DNA of 61,975 nucleotides, taken from NCBI GenBank assembly GCA_002425405.1, contig DIME01000148.1, positions 1 to 61,975 of the forward strand, written 5' to 3'. Of this stretch, positions 7,327-16,700 are shown in pieces. Each line of letters starts with the position of its first letter. Positions within the stretch are counted from its first letter, which is position 1. The notes under the pieces are model-generated. The model saw only the letters and a list, made by a program, of their open reading frames with translations, searched no databases and was not told where the DNA came from. Origin of the DNA: Candidatus Accumulibacter vicinus (GTDB taxonomy: Bacteria > Pseudomonadota > Gammaproteobacteria > Burkholderiales > Rhodocyclaceae). Both the position numbers and the translations under genes were made by a program.

Positions 7327-9165
7327 TTAACGGCGTATTGCGGGCGATTCGGTTGCGACGGCTTCACCGGACTCCTCCAGCTGTTGCAAGGCCCACATTT
7401 GCGCGTACAGGCCGCCAGCGTCGAGCAGTTTGAGGTGTGAGCCGCGTTCGACGATACGACCGGCATCCATCACCAGGATCTCGTCGGCATTCATGATCGT
7501 CGATAGGCGATGGGCGATCACCAGCGTCGTGCGGTTGCGCGCCGCGTTGTCGAGACTCGACTGGATGGCTTTTTCGGTTTTCGAGTCGAGTGCCGAAGTC
7601 GCTTCATCGAAGATCAGCACCTGCGGGTTCTTGAGCAGCGCCCGAGCGATGGCAACACGCTGTTTTTCTCCTCCCGAGAGTTTTAGTCCGCGTTCGCCCA
7701 CACGCGTTTCGTAGCCATCGGGGAGCAATTCGATGAACCCCGCGAGCTGTGCCGCGGTAGCTGCGGCAAGCACCTGTTCGCGGCTAGCTTCAGGCCGGCC
7801 GTACTGAATGTTGTAGTAAATCGTGTCATTGAACAACACGGTATCCTGCGGCACAATGCCGATGACTGCACGCAGGCTTGCCTGGGTGAGCTGGCGCAGA
7901 TCGTACCCGTTGATTCGGACATGACCGCTGCTGATGTCGTAGAAGCGGTAGAGCAGTCGTGCCAGGGTCGATTTTCCGGAGCCGGACTCGCCGACCACAG
8001 CGAGGGTGCGCCCGGCCGGAATCACAAAATCAACGCCGTACAGAATCTGTCGGTTGGTTTCGTAGAAAAAGTCCACATTGGAAAAGCGGACCTCCATCGG
8101 ACCAGTAGCCGGCAGGGCCATGGCGTCCGACGCATCGGCGATGTCCCGGTGCACTGCGAGCAGGCCGAACATGCGCTCGATGTCCGCCAGTGACTGGCGA
8201 ATTTCGCGGTACACCACGCCGAGGAAGTTCAGTGGCATGTAGAGTTGGATCAGGAAGGCGTTGACCAGTACCAGATCGCCGAGGGTCATCGAGCCCGCGA
8301 CCACACCACTGGCTGCGCGCCACATCATCGCCGTGACCCCCAAAGCAATGATGATCTGTTGGCCGAGGTTCAGCCAGGACAGGGAGACTTGGCTTCTGGT
8401 CGCTGCGTCTTCCCACAGGTGCATCTGCTGATCGTAACGGCGGGCCTCATACTCCTCATTGTTGAAGTACTTGACCGTTTCGTAGTTGAGCAGGCTGTCG
8501 ATGGCGCGAGTATTTGCTGCCGAGTCCATCTCGTTGAGTTTTCGGCGAATGGCGATCCGCCAGTTGCTGACCTTGACCGTGAATACCACATAGGCCGACA
8601 GCGAAGCCAGGGTGATCAGGACAAAGGCACTGTCGTACCTGACCAAGAGGATGACCAGGACGAGTGTGATTTCGACCAGGGTCGGCAGAATCGAATAGAG
8701 TGTGTAGCTGATCAGACTCGAGATCGATCGGCTGCCGCGCTCGATATCGCGTGAAACGCCACCGGTCTGCCTTTGCAGATGAAAGCGCAGAGAGAGCTCG
8801 TGCAGGTGTCGGAAGACCTCCAGCGCGATCCGGCGTACGGCGCGTTGCGTGACACGGGCAAAGAGAATCTCGCGCAACTCCGTGAACAGCGAGGTCGAAA
8901 AACGCAGCGTTCCGTAGAGCAGAAGCAGCAGAGTGGGCAAGGCGAGTGCCTGTTGCGTGCTGCTCAGCCCGTCGATCATCTCCTTGAAAACTAGCGGCAC
9001 GCAGACGTTGGCCAGTTTTGCACTGAACAAACACGAGAGGGCAAGGAAGACTCGCCATTTGTATTGCCAAAGATAGGGCAGCAACTTGTGGAGGGTCAAC
9101 CAGAGATGACTGTCGGCGGCCGCGGATTGCTCGGCTACAGGGTAGTGGGAGGCGGCTCGGCGCAT
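7327..9165 (-). CDS. Atm1/HMT1-type ABC transporter, fused permease and ATPase
   Basis: About 612 residues. The N-terminal half is a six-helix exporter membrane domain. The C-terminal half is a nucleotide-binding domain with Walker A VVGESGSGKST, a GIVPQDTVLFNDTIYYNIQYGRP Q-loop region typical of the Atm1/HMT1 branch, signature LSGGEKQR, Walker B VLIFDEATSALD and the AHRLST H-loop. Family members export glutathione-linked metal or sulfur compounds from the inner membrane; the substrate here is not determined. The frame is open up to an ATG at 9276. I prefer the ATG at 9165 because the 9276 codon falls on the probable -35 box of the divergent regulator and the extra segment is A-rich. Neither start has a strong ribosome site. 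Confidence 0.85.
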   Translation of the reverse strand: MRRAASHYPVAEQSAAADSHLWLTLHKLLPYLWQYKWRVFLALSCLFSAKLANVCVPLVFKEMIDGLSSTQQALALPTLLLLLYGTLRFSTSLFTELREILFARVTQRAVRRIALEVFRHLHELSLRFHLQRQTGGVSRDIERGSRSISSLISYTLYSILPTLVEITLVLVILLVRYDSAFVLITLASLSAYVVFTVKVSNWRIAIRRKLNEMDSAANTRAIDSLLNYETVKYFNNEEYEARRYDQQMHLWEDAATRSQVSLSWLNLGQQIIIALGVTAMMWRAASGVVAGSMTLGDLVLVNAFLIQLYMPLNFLGVVYREIRQSLADIERMFGLLAVHRDIADASDAMALPATGPMEVRFSNVDFFYETNRQILYGVDFVIPAGRTLAVVGESGSGKSTLARLLYRFYDISSGHVRINGYDLRQLTQASLRAVIGIVPQDTVLFNDTIYYNIQYGRPEASREQVLAAATAAQLAGFIELLPDGYETRVGERGLKLSGGEKQRVAIARALLKNPQVLIFDEATSALDSKTEKAIQSSLDNAARNRTTLVIAHRLSTIMNADEILVMDAGRIVERGSHLKLLDAGGLYAQMWALQQLEESGEAVATESPAIRR

Positions 9166-9270
9166 GGCTTTGGCGTATCGATCGGGTGACTGATCACTGG
9201 AGTATGCCCTGTTGTCGAGTGAGGTCTCAAGGTTCGATGGAGAAAGCGGCAAAAAACGGCAAAAAAAAAC

Positions 9271-9299
9271 TTGCATTCGGGAGGCGATGGCCCTAACAT
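9271..9299 (+). promoter_or_regulatory. Probable promoter of the PsrA-like regulator
   Basis: TTGCAT (9271-9276) and TAACAT (9294-9299) are separated by 17 bases, a sigma-70-like arrangement. The 16-base operator candidate starts 2 bases after the -10 box. Confidence 0.5.
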
Positions 9300-9300
9300 C

Positions 9301-9316
9301 AAAACGAACGTTTGAA
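9301..9316. promoter_or_regulatory. Probable PsrA operator (autoregulatory site)
   Basis: The sequence AAAACGAACGTTTGAA contains AAAAC-N4-GTTTG, close to the published PsrA consensus (G/C)AAAC-N2-4-GTTT(G/C). Its exact reverse complement occurs at 43217-43232 in front of the second fadN operon. The site lies between the -10 box and the regulator gene, the position expected for autorepression. Confidence 0.7.
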
Positions 9317-9381
9317 CGATGTGTGGTTGTCAGTCATTCGAAGCGCACACTTCAGCATTTCATGGGTCAGCGAGCGATTCT

Positions 9382-10104
9382 ATGTCCGATCAAAAAAACA
9401 CAAGCGATACTCGTGAGCGCATCCTGGACATCGCCGAACGCCTGTTCATGGACAACGGCTACGAAGCGACGTCGATGCGGGCCATCACCAGCGCCGCGGA
9501 AGTCAACCTGGCGGCGGTGAACTACCATTTCGGTTCGAAAGAGGCATTGTTGTGTGAGGTCTTCCGGCGTCGGCTGACCTGGCTGAACCACCAGCGCCTG
9601 CAGGCCCTCGACAAGCTTGAAGCGCAGGCTGCCGGCGCACCGCTCAAACCGTCGCAGATACTTGAAGCGTTTTTCGGTACCCTGTTGCGGATGGGGGAGG
9701 ACCCGTCACTCGGTGGCATGACCTTTCTGCGTCTGCTCGGGCGAACCCTGACCGAGCCGGCCGAGTTCATTCGCACCTTTTTTGCCGGTGAGTATGCGCA
9801 AGTGATTGATCGCTACAAGCGGGCCCTATTTCGTGCCTTGCCGGACGTTCCAAAAGCGGAGATTGTCTGGCGCCTGCATTTCATGCTGGGCGCCATGTCT
9901 TACGCAATTGCCGGAACCGACGTGCTGCAGGTCGTCACCGGCTGCGAAGTGGGAGATCTCGCAGGTGAAGGCGGTTGTGACGACCCGGCCGATACGGTGC
10001 TGGCCAGACGCTTGGCAGAACGGCTGATGCCATTCCTGCTCGGTGGCCTGCGGGCACCCTTGCCCCAGTTTAAACAACAAGAACCGTCTTCAAAGACGGT
10101 CTGA
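9382..10104 (+). CDS. psrA: TetR-family fatty-acid regulator, PsrA-like
   Basis: 240 residues. The N-terminal TetR helix-turn-helix (RERILDIAERLF, SMRAITSAAEVNLAAVNYHFGSKEALL) is close to Pseudomonas PsrA. The C-terminal ligand domain shares the PsrA-like WRLHFMLGAMSYAIAG segment. PsrA in Pseudomonas represses its own gene and fad beta-oxidation genes and releases DNA on binding long-chain fatty acids. Here it directly precedes fadE, a thiolase and a fadJ-like gene, and matching operators lie upstream of itself and at 43.2 kb. The ATG at 9382 begins just before the conserved helix region; the open frame extends to 9319, but those residues cover regulatory DNA. Confidence 0.8.
   Translation: MSDQKNTSDTRERILDIAERLFMDNGYEATSMRAITSAAEVNLAAVNYHFGSKEALLCEVFRRRLTWLNHQRLQALDKLEAQAAGAPLKPSQILEAFFGTLLRMGEDPSLGGMTFLRLLGRTLTEPAEFIRTFFAGEYAQVIDRYKRALFRALPDVPKAEIVWRLHFMLGAMSYAIAGTDVLQVVTGCEVGDLAGEGGCDDPADTVLARRLAERLMPFLLGGLRAPLPQFKQQEPSSKTV
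10083..10100 (+). terminator. Hairpin at the 3' end of psrA
   Basis: ACCGTCT and AGACGGT pair around a 4-base loop (7-bp stem), overlapping the last codons of psrA. No T-run follows, so it may be an attenuator or RNA-processing element rather than a full terminator. Confidence 0.35.
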
Positions 10105-10176
10105 TATTCCAGGGACAAGCGCCAAGCGCAAGGTCCAATATACAACCACCCAGGACCAGCAATAGGAGAAGCAGCA

Positions 10177-12525
10177 ATGATCACAACGGTCGTCTCGATC
10201 ATCGCCGGTATCATACTGGTGAGTCTGGTCGTGCTATTCGGTGTTCGCCCCTTGCGGCGAGCACTGATCAGCCGGCCAATTTTCAATACCTACAAACGGA
10301 TTCTGCCACAGATGTCGGATACCGAGCGCGTCGCGCTCGAGGCCGGAACGGTGTGGTGGGACGGCGAACTGTTCCGCGGTAATCCCGACTGGAACAAACT
10401 GCTCGCCTATCCGGTGCCGAAACTCAAGCCCGAAGAGCAGTCCTTCATGGACAACGAGGTCGAGCAGGCCTGTGCGTTGGTGGATGACTGGCAGGTAACG
10501 AACGAATTATACGATCTGCCCCCACAGGCATGGCAGTTCATCAAGGATAAGGGCTTCCTCGGGATGATCATCCCGAGGAAGTATGGCGGTCTCGAATTCT
10601 CGGCCTATGCTCACTCGCAGATCGTCACCAAACTGTCGACGCGTTGTTCGGCGTTGTCGGTGTCGGTGATGGTGCCCAACTCGCTCGGTCCTGCCGAACT
10701 GTTGCTGCACTACGGAACCGAAGCACAGAAGAACCACTACCTGCCACGATTGGCCAAGGGGATCGAGATTCCTGCCTTCGCACTGACCAGCCCCTGGGCC
10801 GGTTCAGACGCCGGCTCGATCCCCGACGTCGGCATTGTCTGCAAGGGCATGTGGCAGGGCAGGGAAGTGCTCGGCATGCGGGTGACTTGGGACAAGCGTT
10901 ATATCACCCTCGGTCCGGTATGCACCATCCTCGGCCTGGCTTTCCATCTCTACGATCCGGATGGCCTGCTTGGCAGCAGGAAGCATCTCGGCATCACCTG
11001 CGCGCTGGTGCCGCGCGACACTCCGGGCGCAGAAATCGGTCGTCGCCACTTCCCGCTCAACGCCATGTTCATGAATGGCCCGACGCGCGGCAAGGACGTC
11101 TTCATGCCGCTCGACTACGTGATCGGTGGTCCGGCGATGGTGGGCCAAGGCTGGAGGATGCTGATGGAGTGTCTGGCGGCTGGCCGTTCGATTTCGCTGC
11201 CGTCGTCAAACGCCGGCATGGCGCAACTGACGGCTCGAACGGTTGGTGCCTACGCGCGCGTTCGCAGTCAGTTCAAAATGGCGATCGGGCGCTTCGAAGG
11301 CGTTGAAGAGCCGCTGACGCGCATCGGTGCCTACACCTATATGATGAATGCCGTGCGCACGATGACGGCGGGTGCCATCGACCTCGGCGAGAAGCCATCG
11401 GTAGTCTCGGCAATTGCCAAATACCATGTCACCGAGCGCGCCCGCCAGGTCGTCAATGACGGCATGGATATCGTCGGCGGCAAGGGAATCTGTCTCGGAC
11501 CATCGAACTTCATTGGCCGTGCCTATCAGCAGCTGCCGATCGGGATTACCGTCGAAGGGGCGAACATCCTGACGCGCAGCATGATCCTGTTTGGCCAGGG
11601 AGCCATTCGCTGTCATCCGTATGTCCTCAAGGAGATGAAATCGGCTTTCAACCCGGATGCGGAACAGGGTCTGCGCGATTTCGACAAGGCCTTTTTCGGT
11701 CACCTCGTGTTCACCATCGGACATGCTTTCGGGGCGTTGAGGAAGGGCCTGACCGGATCGCATTTCGTCTCCGTGCCAGCCAATGTCGCTCCAGAAACCC
11801 GGCGCTACTACCAACAGCTGACGCGTTTTGCTTCGGCTTTCGCCTTCCTTGCCGACATTTCGATGCTGGTTCTGGGCGGTGAATTGAAGCGCCGGGAAAA
11901 GCTCTCGGCACGGCTCGGCGACATCCTGTCGATGCTGTATCTGTGCTCGGCAACGCTCAAGCGCTATGAGTCGGAAGGGCGTCAGCAGGCCGATGCACCG
12001 CTGATGCACTGGGCGATGTGGGATGCGATGTACAAGGCGCAGATGGCGTTCGACGGGGTGATTGCCAATTTCCCGGTGCGCTGGATCGCGCGTATGCTCT
12101 ACCGTCTCGTCTTCCCCCTCGGTCACCCATACGACGTGCCCTCGGACCGGATTGGTCATCAGGTGGCAAAGTTGCTGATCGAACCATCGGCCGCACGCGA
12201 CCGCCTGACCGCCGAATCCTATCTGCCCAAGGTCGAAAGCGAAGCCGTCGGCGCACTCGAACTGGCGTTGGCGGCAACCATTGCCGCCGAACCGATCGAA
12301 GCCAAGATTCGCGCTGCTGAAAAGAGTGGCGTACTGACCGACAATCCTGATGCCAACGTCCGCGACCTGGCGCATGCGGCTTTTGCCGCAGGCATCGTTA
12401 CCGCGGCAGACTACGCCGTGCTCAAGAGGCGTAACGAACTGCGCGACATCGTCATTCGTGTCGACGATTTTCCGCATGACCTCGGGCATGTGCGGCAACA
12501 GCCGCTGCTGCACAAAGCCGCCTAG
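10177..12525 (+). CDS. fadE: Acyl-CoA dehydrogenase, FadE type
   Basis: 782 residues, close to the length of E. coli FadE and about twice that of ordinary acyl-CoA dehydrogenases. It starts with one hydrophobic segment (about residues 3-23), then the flavoprotein dehydrogenase core (PRKYGGLEFSAYAHSQ, ALTSPWAGSDAGSIPD, VEGANILTRSMILFGQGAIRCHP). A FadE-specific C-terminal domain of the DUF1974 type follows (LGHPYDVPSDRIGHQVAKLL, LRDIVIRVDDF). It would catalyse the first, FAD-dependent step of beta-oxidation at the membrane. An AGGAG site precedes the ATG. It is followed by a thiolase and a FadJ-like gene, a full beta-oxidation set. Confidence 0.92.
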   Translation: MITTVVSIIAGIILVSLVVLFGVRPLRRALISRPIFNTYKRILPQMSDTERVALEAGTVWWDGELFRGNPDWNKLLAYPVPKLKPEEQSFMDNEVEQACALVDDWQVTNELYDLPPQAWQFIKDKGFLGMIIPRKYGGLEFSAYAHSQIVTKLSTRCSALSVSVMVPNSLGPAELLLHYGTEAQKNHYLPRLAKGIEIPAFALTSPWAGSDAGSIPDVGIVCKGMWQGREVLGMRVTWDKRYITLGPVCTILGLAFHLYDPDGLLGSRKHLGITCALVPRDTPGAEIGRRHFPLNAMFMNGPTRGKDVFMPLDYVIGGPAMVGQGWRMLMECLAAGRSISLPSSNAGMAQLTARTVGAYARVRSQFKMAIGRFEGVEEPLTRIGAYTYMMNAVRTMTAGAIDLGEKPSVVSAIAKYHVTERARQVVNDGMDIVGGKGICLGPSNFIGRAYQQLPIGITVEGANILTRSMILFGQGAIRCHPYVLKEMKSAFNPDAEQGLRDFDKAFFGHLVFTIGHAFGALRKGLTGSHFVSVPANVAPETRRYYQQLTRFASAFAFLADISMLVLGGELKRREKLSARLGDILSMLYLCSATLKRYESEGRQQADAPLMHWAMWDAMYKAQMAFDGVIANFPVRWIARMLYRLVFPLGHPYDVPSDRIGHQVAKLLIEPSAARDRLTAESYLPKVESEAVGALELALAATIAAEPIEAKIRAAEKSGVLTDNPDANVRDLAHAAFAAGIVTAADYAVLKRRNELRDIVIRVDDFPHDLGHVRQQPLLHKAA

Positions 12526-12599
12526 ACCGCCGGTCAAAGAGCCCTGGAAGGTGCGGAGCAGTTGTTTCGTGCCTTCTGTATTTGGCAGAAGGAGAACCC

Positions 12600-13916
12600 G
12601 TGGGATTCCAGCCCGTGTATGTCGTCGATGGCGCGAGAACGCCTTTTCTCAAAGGGCGCAATGCGCCCGGGCCGTTTGCGGCGAGCGATCTGGCAGTGCA
12701 GGCCGGACGCGCACTGCTGATCCGCCAGCCGTTTTTGCCGAGCGACCTTGATGAGGTCATTCTTGGTTGTGTCAGTCCGTCGCCCGATGAAGTCAACATC
12801 GGCCGTCTCGTCGCTCTGCGTCTGGGTTGCGGCCATCAGGTACCGGCCTGGACAGTGATGCGCAACTGCGCCAGCGGCATGCAGGCGATCGACTCGGCGA
12901 TGGTCAACATTCAGAATGGACGTTCGCATCTGGTGCTTGCCGGTGGCGTCGACGCGCTGTCGCATGCGCCGCTGTTGTACAACGAAACGATGGTGCGCTG
13001 GTTTGCACAGATGATGCAGGCTCGGACGCTCACGCAGAAGATCGGCATGTTTACCCGGCTACGTTTGTCGCAGGCGCTGTCACCGGTAATCGGCCTGTTG
13101 AAAGGTCTGACCGACCCGGTGGTTGGTCTGCTGATGGGGCAGACCGCCGAAAACCTTGCCTGGCGCTTCGGTATTTCACGCCAGCAGATGGACGAATACA
13201 GCGTTCGCAGCCACCAGCGTGCTGCCGCCGCGCGCACCTCCGGACACCTTGGCGAGATCGTTCCGCTGGTTGACGGCAAGGGCAAGGTCTATAGCGATGA
13301 TGACGGGGTGCGTGCCGATTCGAGCATGGCTGGACTCGCCAAGCTCAAGCCGTTTTTTGACCGCAAGTATGGCCGCGTGACTCCGGGTAACAGCTCGCAA
13401 ATCACCGACGGGGCCGCGTGGCTGCTCCTGGCATCGGCGGCCGCGGTCCACAAGTGGCAGCTCGAGCCGCTTGGCACGATCACCGACAGTCAGTGGGCCG
13501 GCCTCGATCCGGCGCAGATGGGCCTCGGTCCGGTGCATGCCGCGACGCCGATCCTGCAGCGCCATCAGCTCGGGCTAGCAGACATCGACCTCTGGGAAAT
13601 CAATGAGGCTTTTGCTGCGCAGGTGCTTGGCTGCCTCGCCGCCTGGGAGTCGGACGACTATTGCCGCGAGCAGCTCGGCCTGCCGGGCGCGCTCGGTAAG
13701 ATCGCGCCGGAGCGTCTCAATATTGACGGCAGTGCTATCGCAGTCGGTCACCCGGTCGGCGCTTCCGGCGTTCGCATCGTCCTGCACCTGCTGCAGGTTC
13801 TGCGTATTGCCCGGGCGAGGCGTGGTATCGCCGCAATCTGTATCGGTGGTGGCCAGGGTGGGGCGATGCTGCTCGAATCGGTCGATCGGGAACAGGCAAG
13901 ACGAGGAAATGCATGA
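12600..13916 (+). CDS. Acetyl-CoA acyltransferase (thiolase), FadI-like
   Basis: 438 residues. Thiolase-superfamily features are the N-terminal VVDGARTPF, the acyl-accepting Cys in NCASGMQAIDSA (about residue 90), NEAFAAQVL, GHPVGASGVRIVLHLL and the final CIGGGQGGAML with the second catalytic Cys. The length and central insertion fit the FadI type rather than the shorter PaaJ/PcaF type. I chose the GTG at 12600 because AAGGAGAA lies just upstream. Its stop overlaps the start of the next gene (ATGA), so the two products are probably made together as a hydratase/dehydrogenase-thiolase complex. Confidence 0.9.
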   Translation: MGFQPVYVVDGARTPFLKGRNAPGPFAASDLAVQAGRALLIRQPFLPSDLDEVILGCVSPSPDEVNIGRLVALRLGCGHQVPAWTVMRNCASGMQAIDSAMVNIQNGRSHLVLAGGVDALSHAPLLYNETMVRWFAQMMQARTLTQKIGMFTRLRLSQALSPVIGLLKGLTDPVVGLLMGQTAENLAWRFGISRQQMDEYSVRSHQRAAAARTSGHLGEIVPLVDGKGKVYSDDDGVRADSSMAGLAKLKPFFDRKYGRVTPGNSSQITDGAAWLLLASAAAVHKWQLEPLGTITDSQWAGLDPAQMGLGPVHAATPILQRHQLGLADIDLWEINEAFAAQVLGCLAAWESDDYCREQLGLPGALGKIAPERLNIDGSAIAVGHPVGASGVRIVLHLLQVLRIARARRGIAAICIGGGQGGAMLLESVDREQARRGNA

Positions 13917-15835
13917 ACATCAATAGCTTTCAGAACTGGCGGGTCGAGGTCGACGCGGCAGGCATCGCCTGGGCGACGCTCGACCGTGCCGGCGAGTCGA
14001 CCAATGCGCTCTCGAGTACCGTCATGAACGAACTGGCGCGGCTTCTCGACCAGTTTGAGCACAGCTCGCCGAAAGGGCTGATCTTTCGGTCGGGGAAAGA
14101 GGCTGGCTTCATCGCCGGCGCCGACATCCAGGAGTTCACTCAGCTCGATACCCCCGAGAAGGGAATCGAATTGGTGGCGCGTGGCTGGCATCTCTTCAAC
14201 CGTCTGGCCACCGTTTCGTATCCGACGCTGGCGCTGGTACGCGGCCACTGCCTTGGCGGCGGGCTCGAACTGGCGCTGGCATGTCGTTATCTGCTGGCGG
14301 TCGACGAGCCCTCAACCCGAATGGGCCTGCCGGAAGTCATGCTCGGTATCGTTCCCGGCTGGGGCGGCATGTTGCGCCTGCCGGAAAGAATTGGCCCGCA
14401 GGCAGCGCTCGACATGATGCTGACCGGCAAGACGATCGATGCCGTCAAGGCAAAACGCCTCGGGCTGGCCGATGACTGCGTACCGGCGCGCGTCATGGAC
14501 AGCGCCGCAGCATTACTGGTGCTCTCTGAGCAGCGACGCCGCCGTCTGCCTCTGCTGCAGCGCCTGCTCAACGGTCCGTTGCAGGGCCTGGTGGCGCGTG
14601 GTGCGAGAAGACAGGTCGGCAGGCGCGCGCGCCGCGAGCATTATCCGGCGCCTTACGCGATCATCGATATCTGGGCCAGACACCAGGGTAATGCGCTAGC
14701 CGCACCGGCGCTGATCAACCGCATTGTCCGTTCGCCGACGGCACGCAATCTGGTGCGCGTTTTCTTCCTGCAGGAGCGCCTGAAAAACTTCGGCAAGGCC
14801 GGCAGTTTTACGGTCAGGCGCTTGCATGTCGTTGGTGCCGGTGTGATGGGCGGCGACATCGCGGCCTGGTGCGCGCTGCGCGGGCTGACTGTCACCCTGC
14901 AGGACCAGGGGATGGAGCGCATCGTCCCGGCCTTGCAACGCGCCTATGCGGCATGGAGCCAGCGCATCCGGGACAAGCGCGAACTGCGCAACGTCATGGA
15001 CCGGCTGATTCCCGACCCGGAAGGTCACGGCGCACGCCAGGCGGACGTGGTGATTGAGGCAATTTTTGAAGACCTCGATGCCAAGCGCGCTTTGCTCGTG
15101 AAGCTCGAAGCGGTGATCAAGACCGACGCGGTGCTGGCGACGAACACCTCCAGCCTGCGCATCGAGGACTTGTCCAAGGTCCTGGCCAGACCGCAACGTC
15201 TGATCGGTCTTCACTTCTTCAACCCGGTCGCGAAGATGCCACTGATCGAAGTTGTCGCCGCTGCAGGTACCGATCCTGAAATGCTGCAACGCGGAACCGC
15301 TTTCGTCAAACAGATCGACCGCCTGCCGTTACCGGTCAGGAGCGCGCCGGGCTTTCTGGTCAACGCCGTTCTCGGACCCTACATGCTCGAAGCGATGCGC
15401 GCTGTCGATGAAGGTTTTTCGGCGGAAACGGTGGACGAAGCAATGCTCGCTTTTGGCATGCCGATGGGCCCGATCGAACTCGCCGACATGGTCGGACTCG
15501 ACGTCGCCATGGCTGCTGGCAAGGGCCTCGCAGGGTCCGCTTCCGGGCCCCCGAAGTGCCTGCTGGAACGTTTCAACGCTGGCCACTTCGGGAAGAAAAG
15601 CGGCCGGGGTTTCTATGACTATCCTGATGGCCGACCCGCCAAAAAGCCGGTGGGAACCGTTCCCGCCGCGCTCTCCGCTCGCCTGGTGAAGCCTCTGCTC
15701 GACCGCACGCAACAACTTGTCAGCGACGGGGTCGTTGCTGATGCCGATCTGGCCGACGCCGGTGTGATCTTCGGTACTGGTTTCGCTCCCTTTACCGGGG
15801 GGCCGATGAATTACGTCAAGGGGCAGCAGGCCTGA
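13913..15835 (+). CDS. Bifunctional enoyl-CoA hydratase / 3-hydroxyacyl-CoA dehydrogenase, FadJ-like
   Basis: 640 residues, shorter than E. coli FadJ/FadB (about 715-730). The N-terminal hydratase domain has FIAGADIQEF, HCLGGGLELALACRY (first catalytic Glu) and GLPEVMLGIVPGWGG (second Glu). The dehydrogenase begins near residue 303 with the NAD-binding VVGAGVMGGDIA, then NTSSL, HFFNPVAKMPLIEVV and MGPIELADMVGLD. The final dehydrogenase repeat is short and ends IFGTGFAPFTGGPMNYV. It catalyses steps two and three of beta-oxidation. Translation is probably coupled to the upstream thiolase by the ATGA overlap. Confidence 0.9.
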   Translation: MNINSFQNWRVEVDAAGIAWATLDRAGESTNALSSTVMNELARLLDQFEHSSPKGLIFRSGKEAGFIAGADIQEFTQLDTPEKGIELVARGWHLFNRLATVSYPTLALVRGHCLGGGLELALACRYLLAVDEPSTRMGLPEVMLGIVPGWGGMLRLPERIGPQAALDMMLTGKTIDAVKAKRLGLADDCVPARVMDSAAALLVLSEQRRRRLPLLQRLLNGPLQGLVARGARRQVGRRARREHYPAPYAIIDIWARHQGNALAAPALINRIVRSPTARNLVRVFFLQERLKNFGKAGSFTVRRLHVVGAGVMGGDIAAWCALRGLTVTLQDQGMERIVPALQRAYAAWSQRIRDKRELRNVMDRLIPDPEGHGARQADVVIEAIFEDLDAKRALLVKLEAVIKTDAVLATNTSSLRIEDLSKVLARPQRLIGLHFFNPVAKMPLIEVVAAAGTDPEMLQRGTAFVKQIDRLPLPVRSAPGFLVNAVLGPYMLEAMRAVDEGFSAETVDEAMLAFGMPMGPIELADMVGLDVAMAAGKGLAGSASGPPKCLLERFNAGHFGKKSGRGFYDYPDGRPAKKPVGTVPAALSARLVKPLLDRTQQLVSDGVVADADLADAGVIFGTGFAPFTGGPMNYVKGQQA

Positions 15836-15907
15836 GGTGGCTCGCTCCTGCGGGACGGACCGCCAATGTGGCCACGCCGATGATCACTTTTCAGGGGGAT
15901 CTGAGTG

Positions 15908-16609
15908 CTACTCGATTCGGGGAAGTTTTTCCGGGTCTGCTGCGTGCATGAAACGACCGCTTGCCAGGAAACGGGCAATCTGTGCGGCGCAACGCCGTGA
16001 AATGAGCATTTCCGAGTGTGCTAGCGGCAGGTCGATGAAATCGATGGCACCGGGCAGTCGCGTTTCCGCCAGCGTGACGAGGCCATCGTTAGGGGTCGGC
16101 AAGCCCGCTAGCACGCGACCCAAACCGACGCTGCGCGTGCCCGCCAACACCCCGACTTCGACCGTCGATCGCTGCAGCGTGGTGGCATCGGGGCTACGGG
16201 ATAGCCACTCCATCGTCGATTGCCCAAGCAGCGTAGAAAGCCCCCAAACGCTTGACAGGCGACGCGCAGCGTAGCTGTCACTGCAGGGGGTACCGAGCAG
16301 GACGGCTCGGCGCAGACGGGGATCGCTCGTTTGTGCCAGCATGTCCAGGATGATCAGCCCGCCCAGGCTATGACCAACCAAATGGATGCTCTCTGCGTTG
16401 GTTTCGGCCACACAGATCTGCAGTTCCGCGGCATTTTCCGACAAGGTCGCACGTACGCTGTGGTAGCCGAAGCGCAGCGTACGGTAGCCAAGGCGCTCCA
16501 GCCATCGGCTGTGCAACAAGAACACCGCGGCTGGCGTCCACAAGCCGTGCACCAGGATCACCACTTCGTCAGCGTGACCCTCGGCGGACGCTACCTCTTG
16601 TTGATCCAA
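15908..16609 (-). CDS. Alpha/beta hydrolase (lipase-like), start uncertain
   Basis: About 233 residues if it starts at the TTG at 16609. An alpha/beta-hydrolase fold is shown by VVILVHGLWTPAAVF (oxyanion region) and the nucleophile elbow HLVGHSLGGLIIL. Later come LLGTPCSDSYAARRL, PNDGLVTLAETR (acid residue) and LAHSEML (catalytic His). This resembles small bacterial lipase/esterase proteins; the substrate is unknown. No ATG or GTG in this frame lies between the upstream thioesterase stop and the fold, and the TTG has only a weak ribosome site. The true start may differ, or a frameshift may have removed the original one. It shares the strand with the PaaI-type gene. Confidence 0.7.
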   Translation of the reverse strand: MDQQEVASAEGHADEVVILVHGLWTPAAVFLLHSRWLERLGYRTLRFGYHSVRATLSENAAELQICVAETNAESIHLVGHSLGGLIILDMLAQTSDPRLRRAVLLGTPCSDSYAARRLSSVWGLSTLLGQSTMEWLSRSPDATTLQRSTVEVGVLAGTRSVGLGRVLAGLPTPNDGLVTLAETRLPGAIDFIDLPLAHSEMLISRRCAAQIARFLASGRFMHAADPEKLPRIE

Positions 16610-16700
16610 GGTGTGTTCCGCATGAATGAACGTGTTCGACCAGGGGGAAGGCCGTGCGTCACCATGGTGGTTGCATGGAGCCGAGTCGCTTCCCGGTGCT

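Noticed and set aside
9166..9276. Longer form of the ABC exporter starting at 9276
   Set aside because: The start codon lies on the probable -35 box of psrA, and the extra residues come from an A-rich stretch; not excluded, but less likely.
11206..12537. A 443-codon open frame antisense to fadE
   Set aside because: It lies fully within fadE and shows the composition of a reverse-complement shadow.
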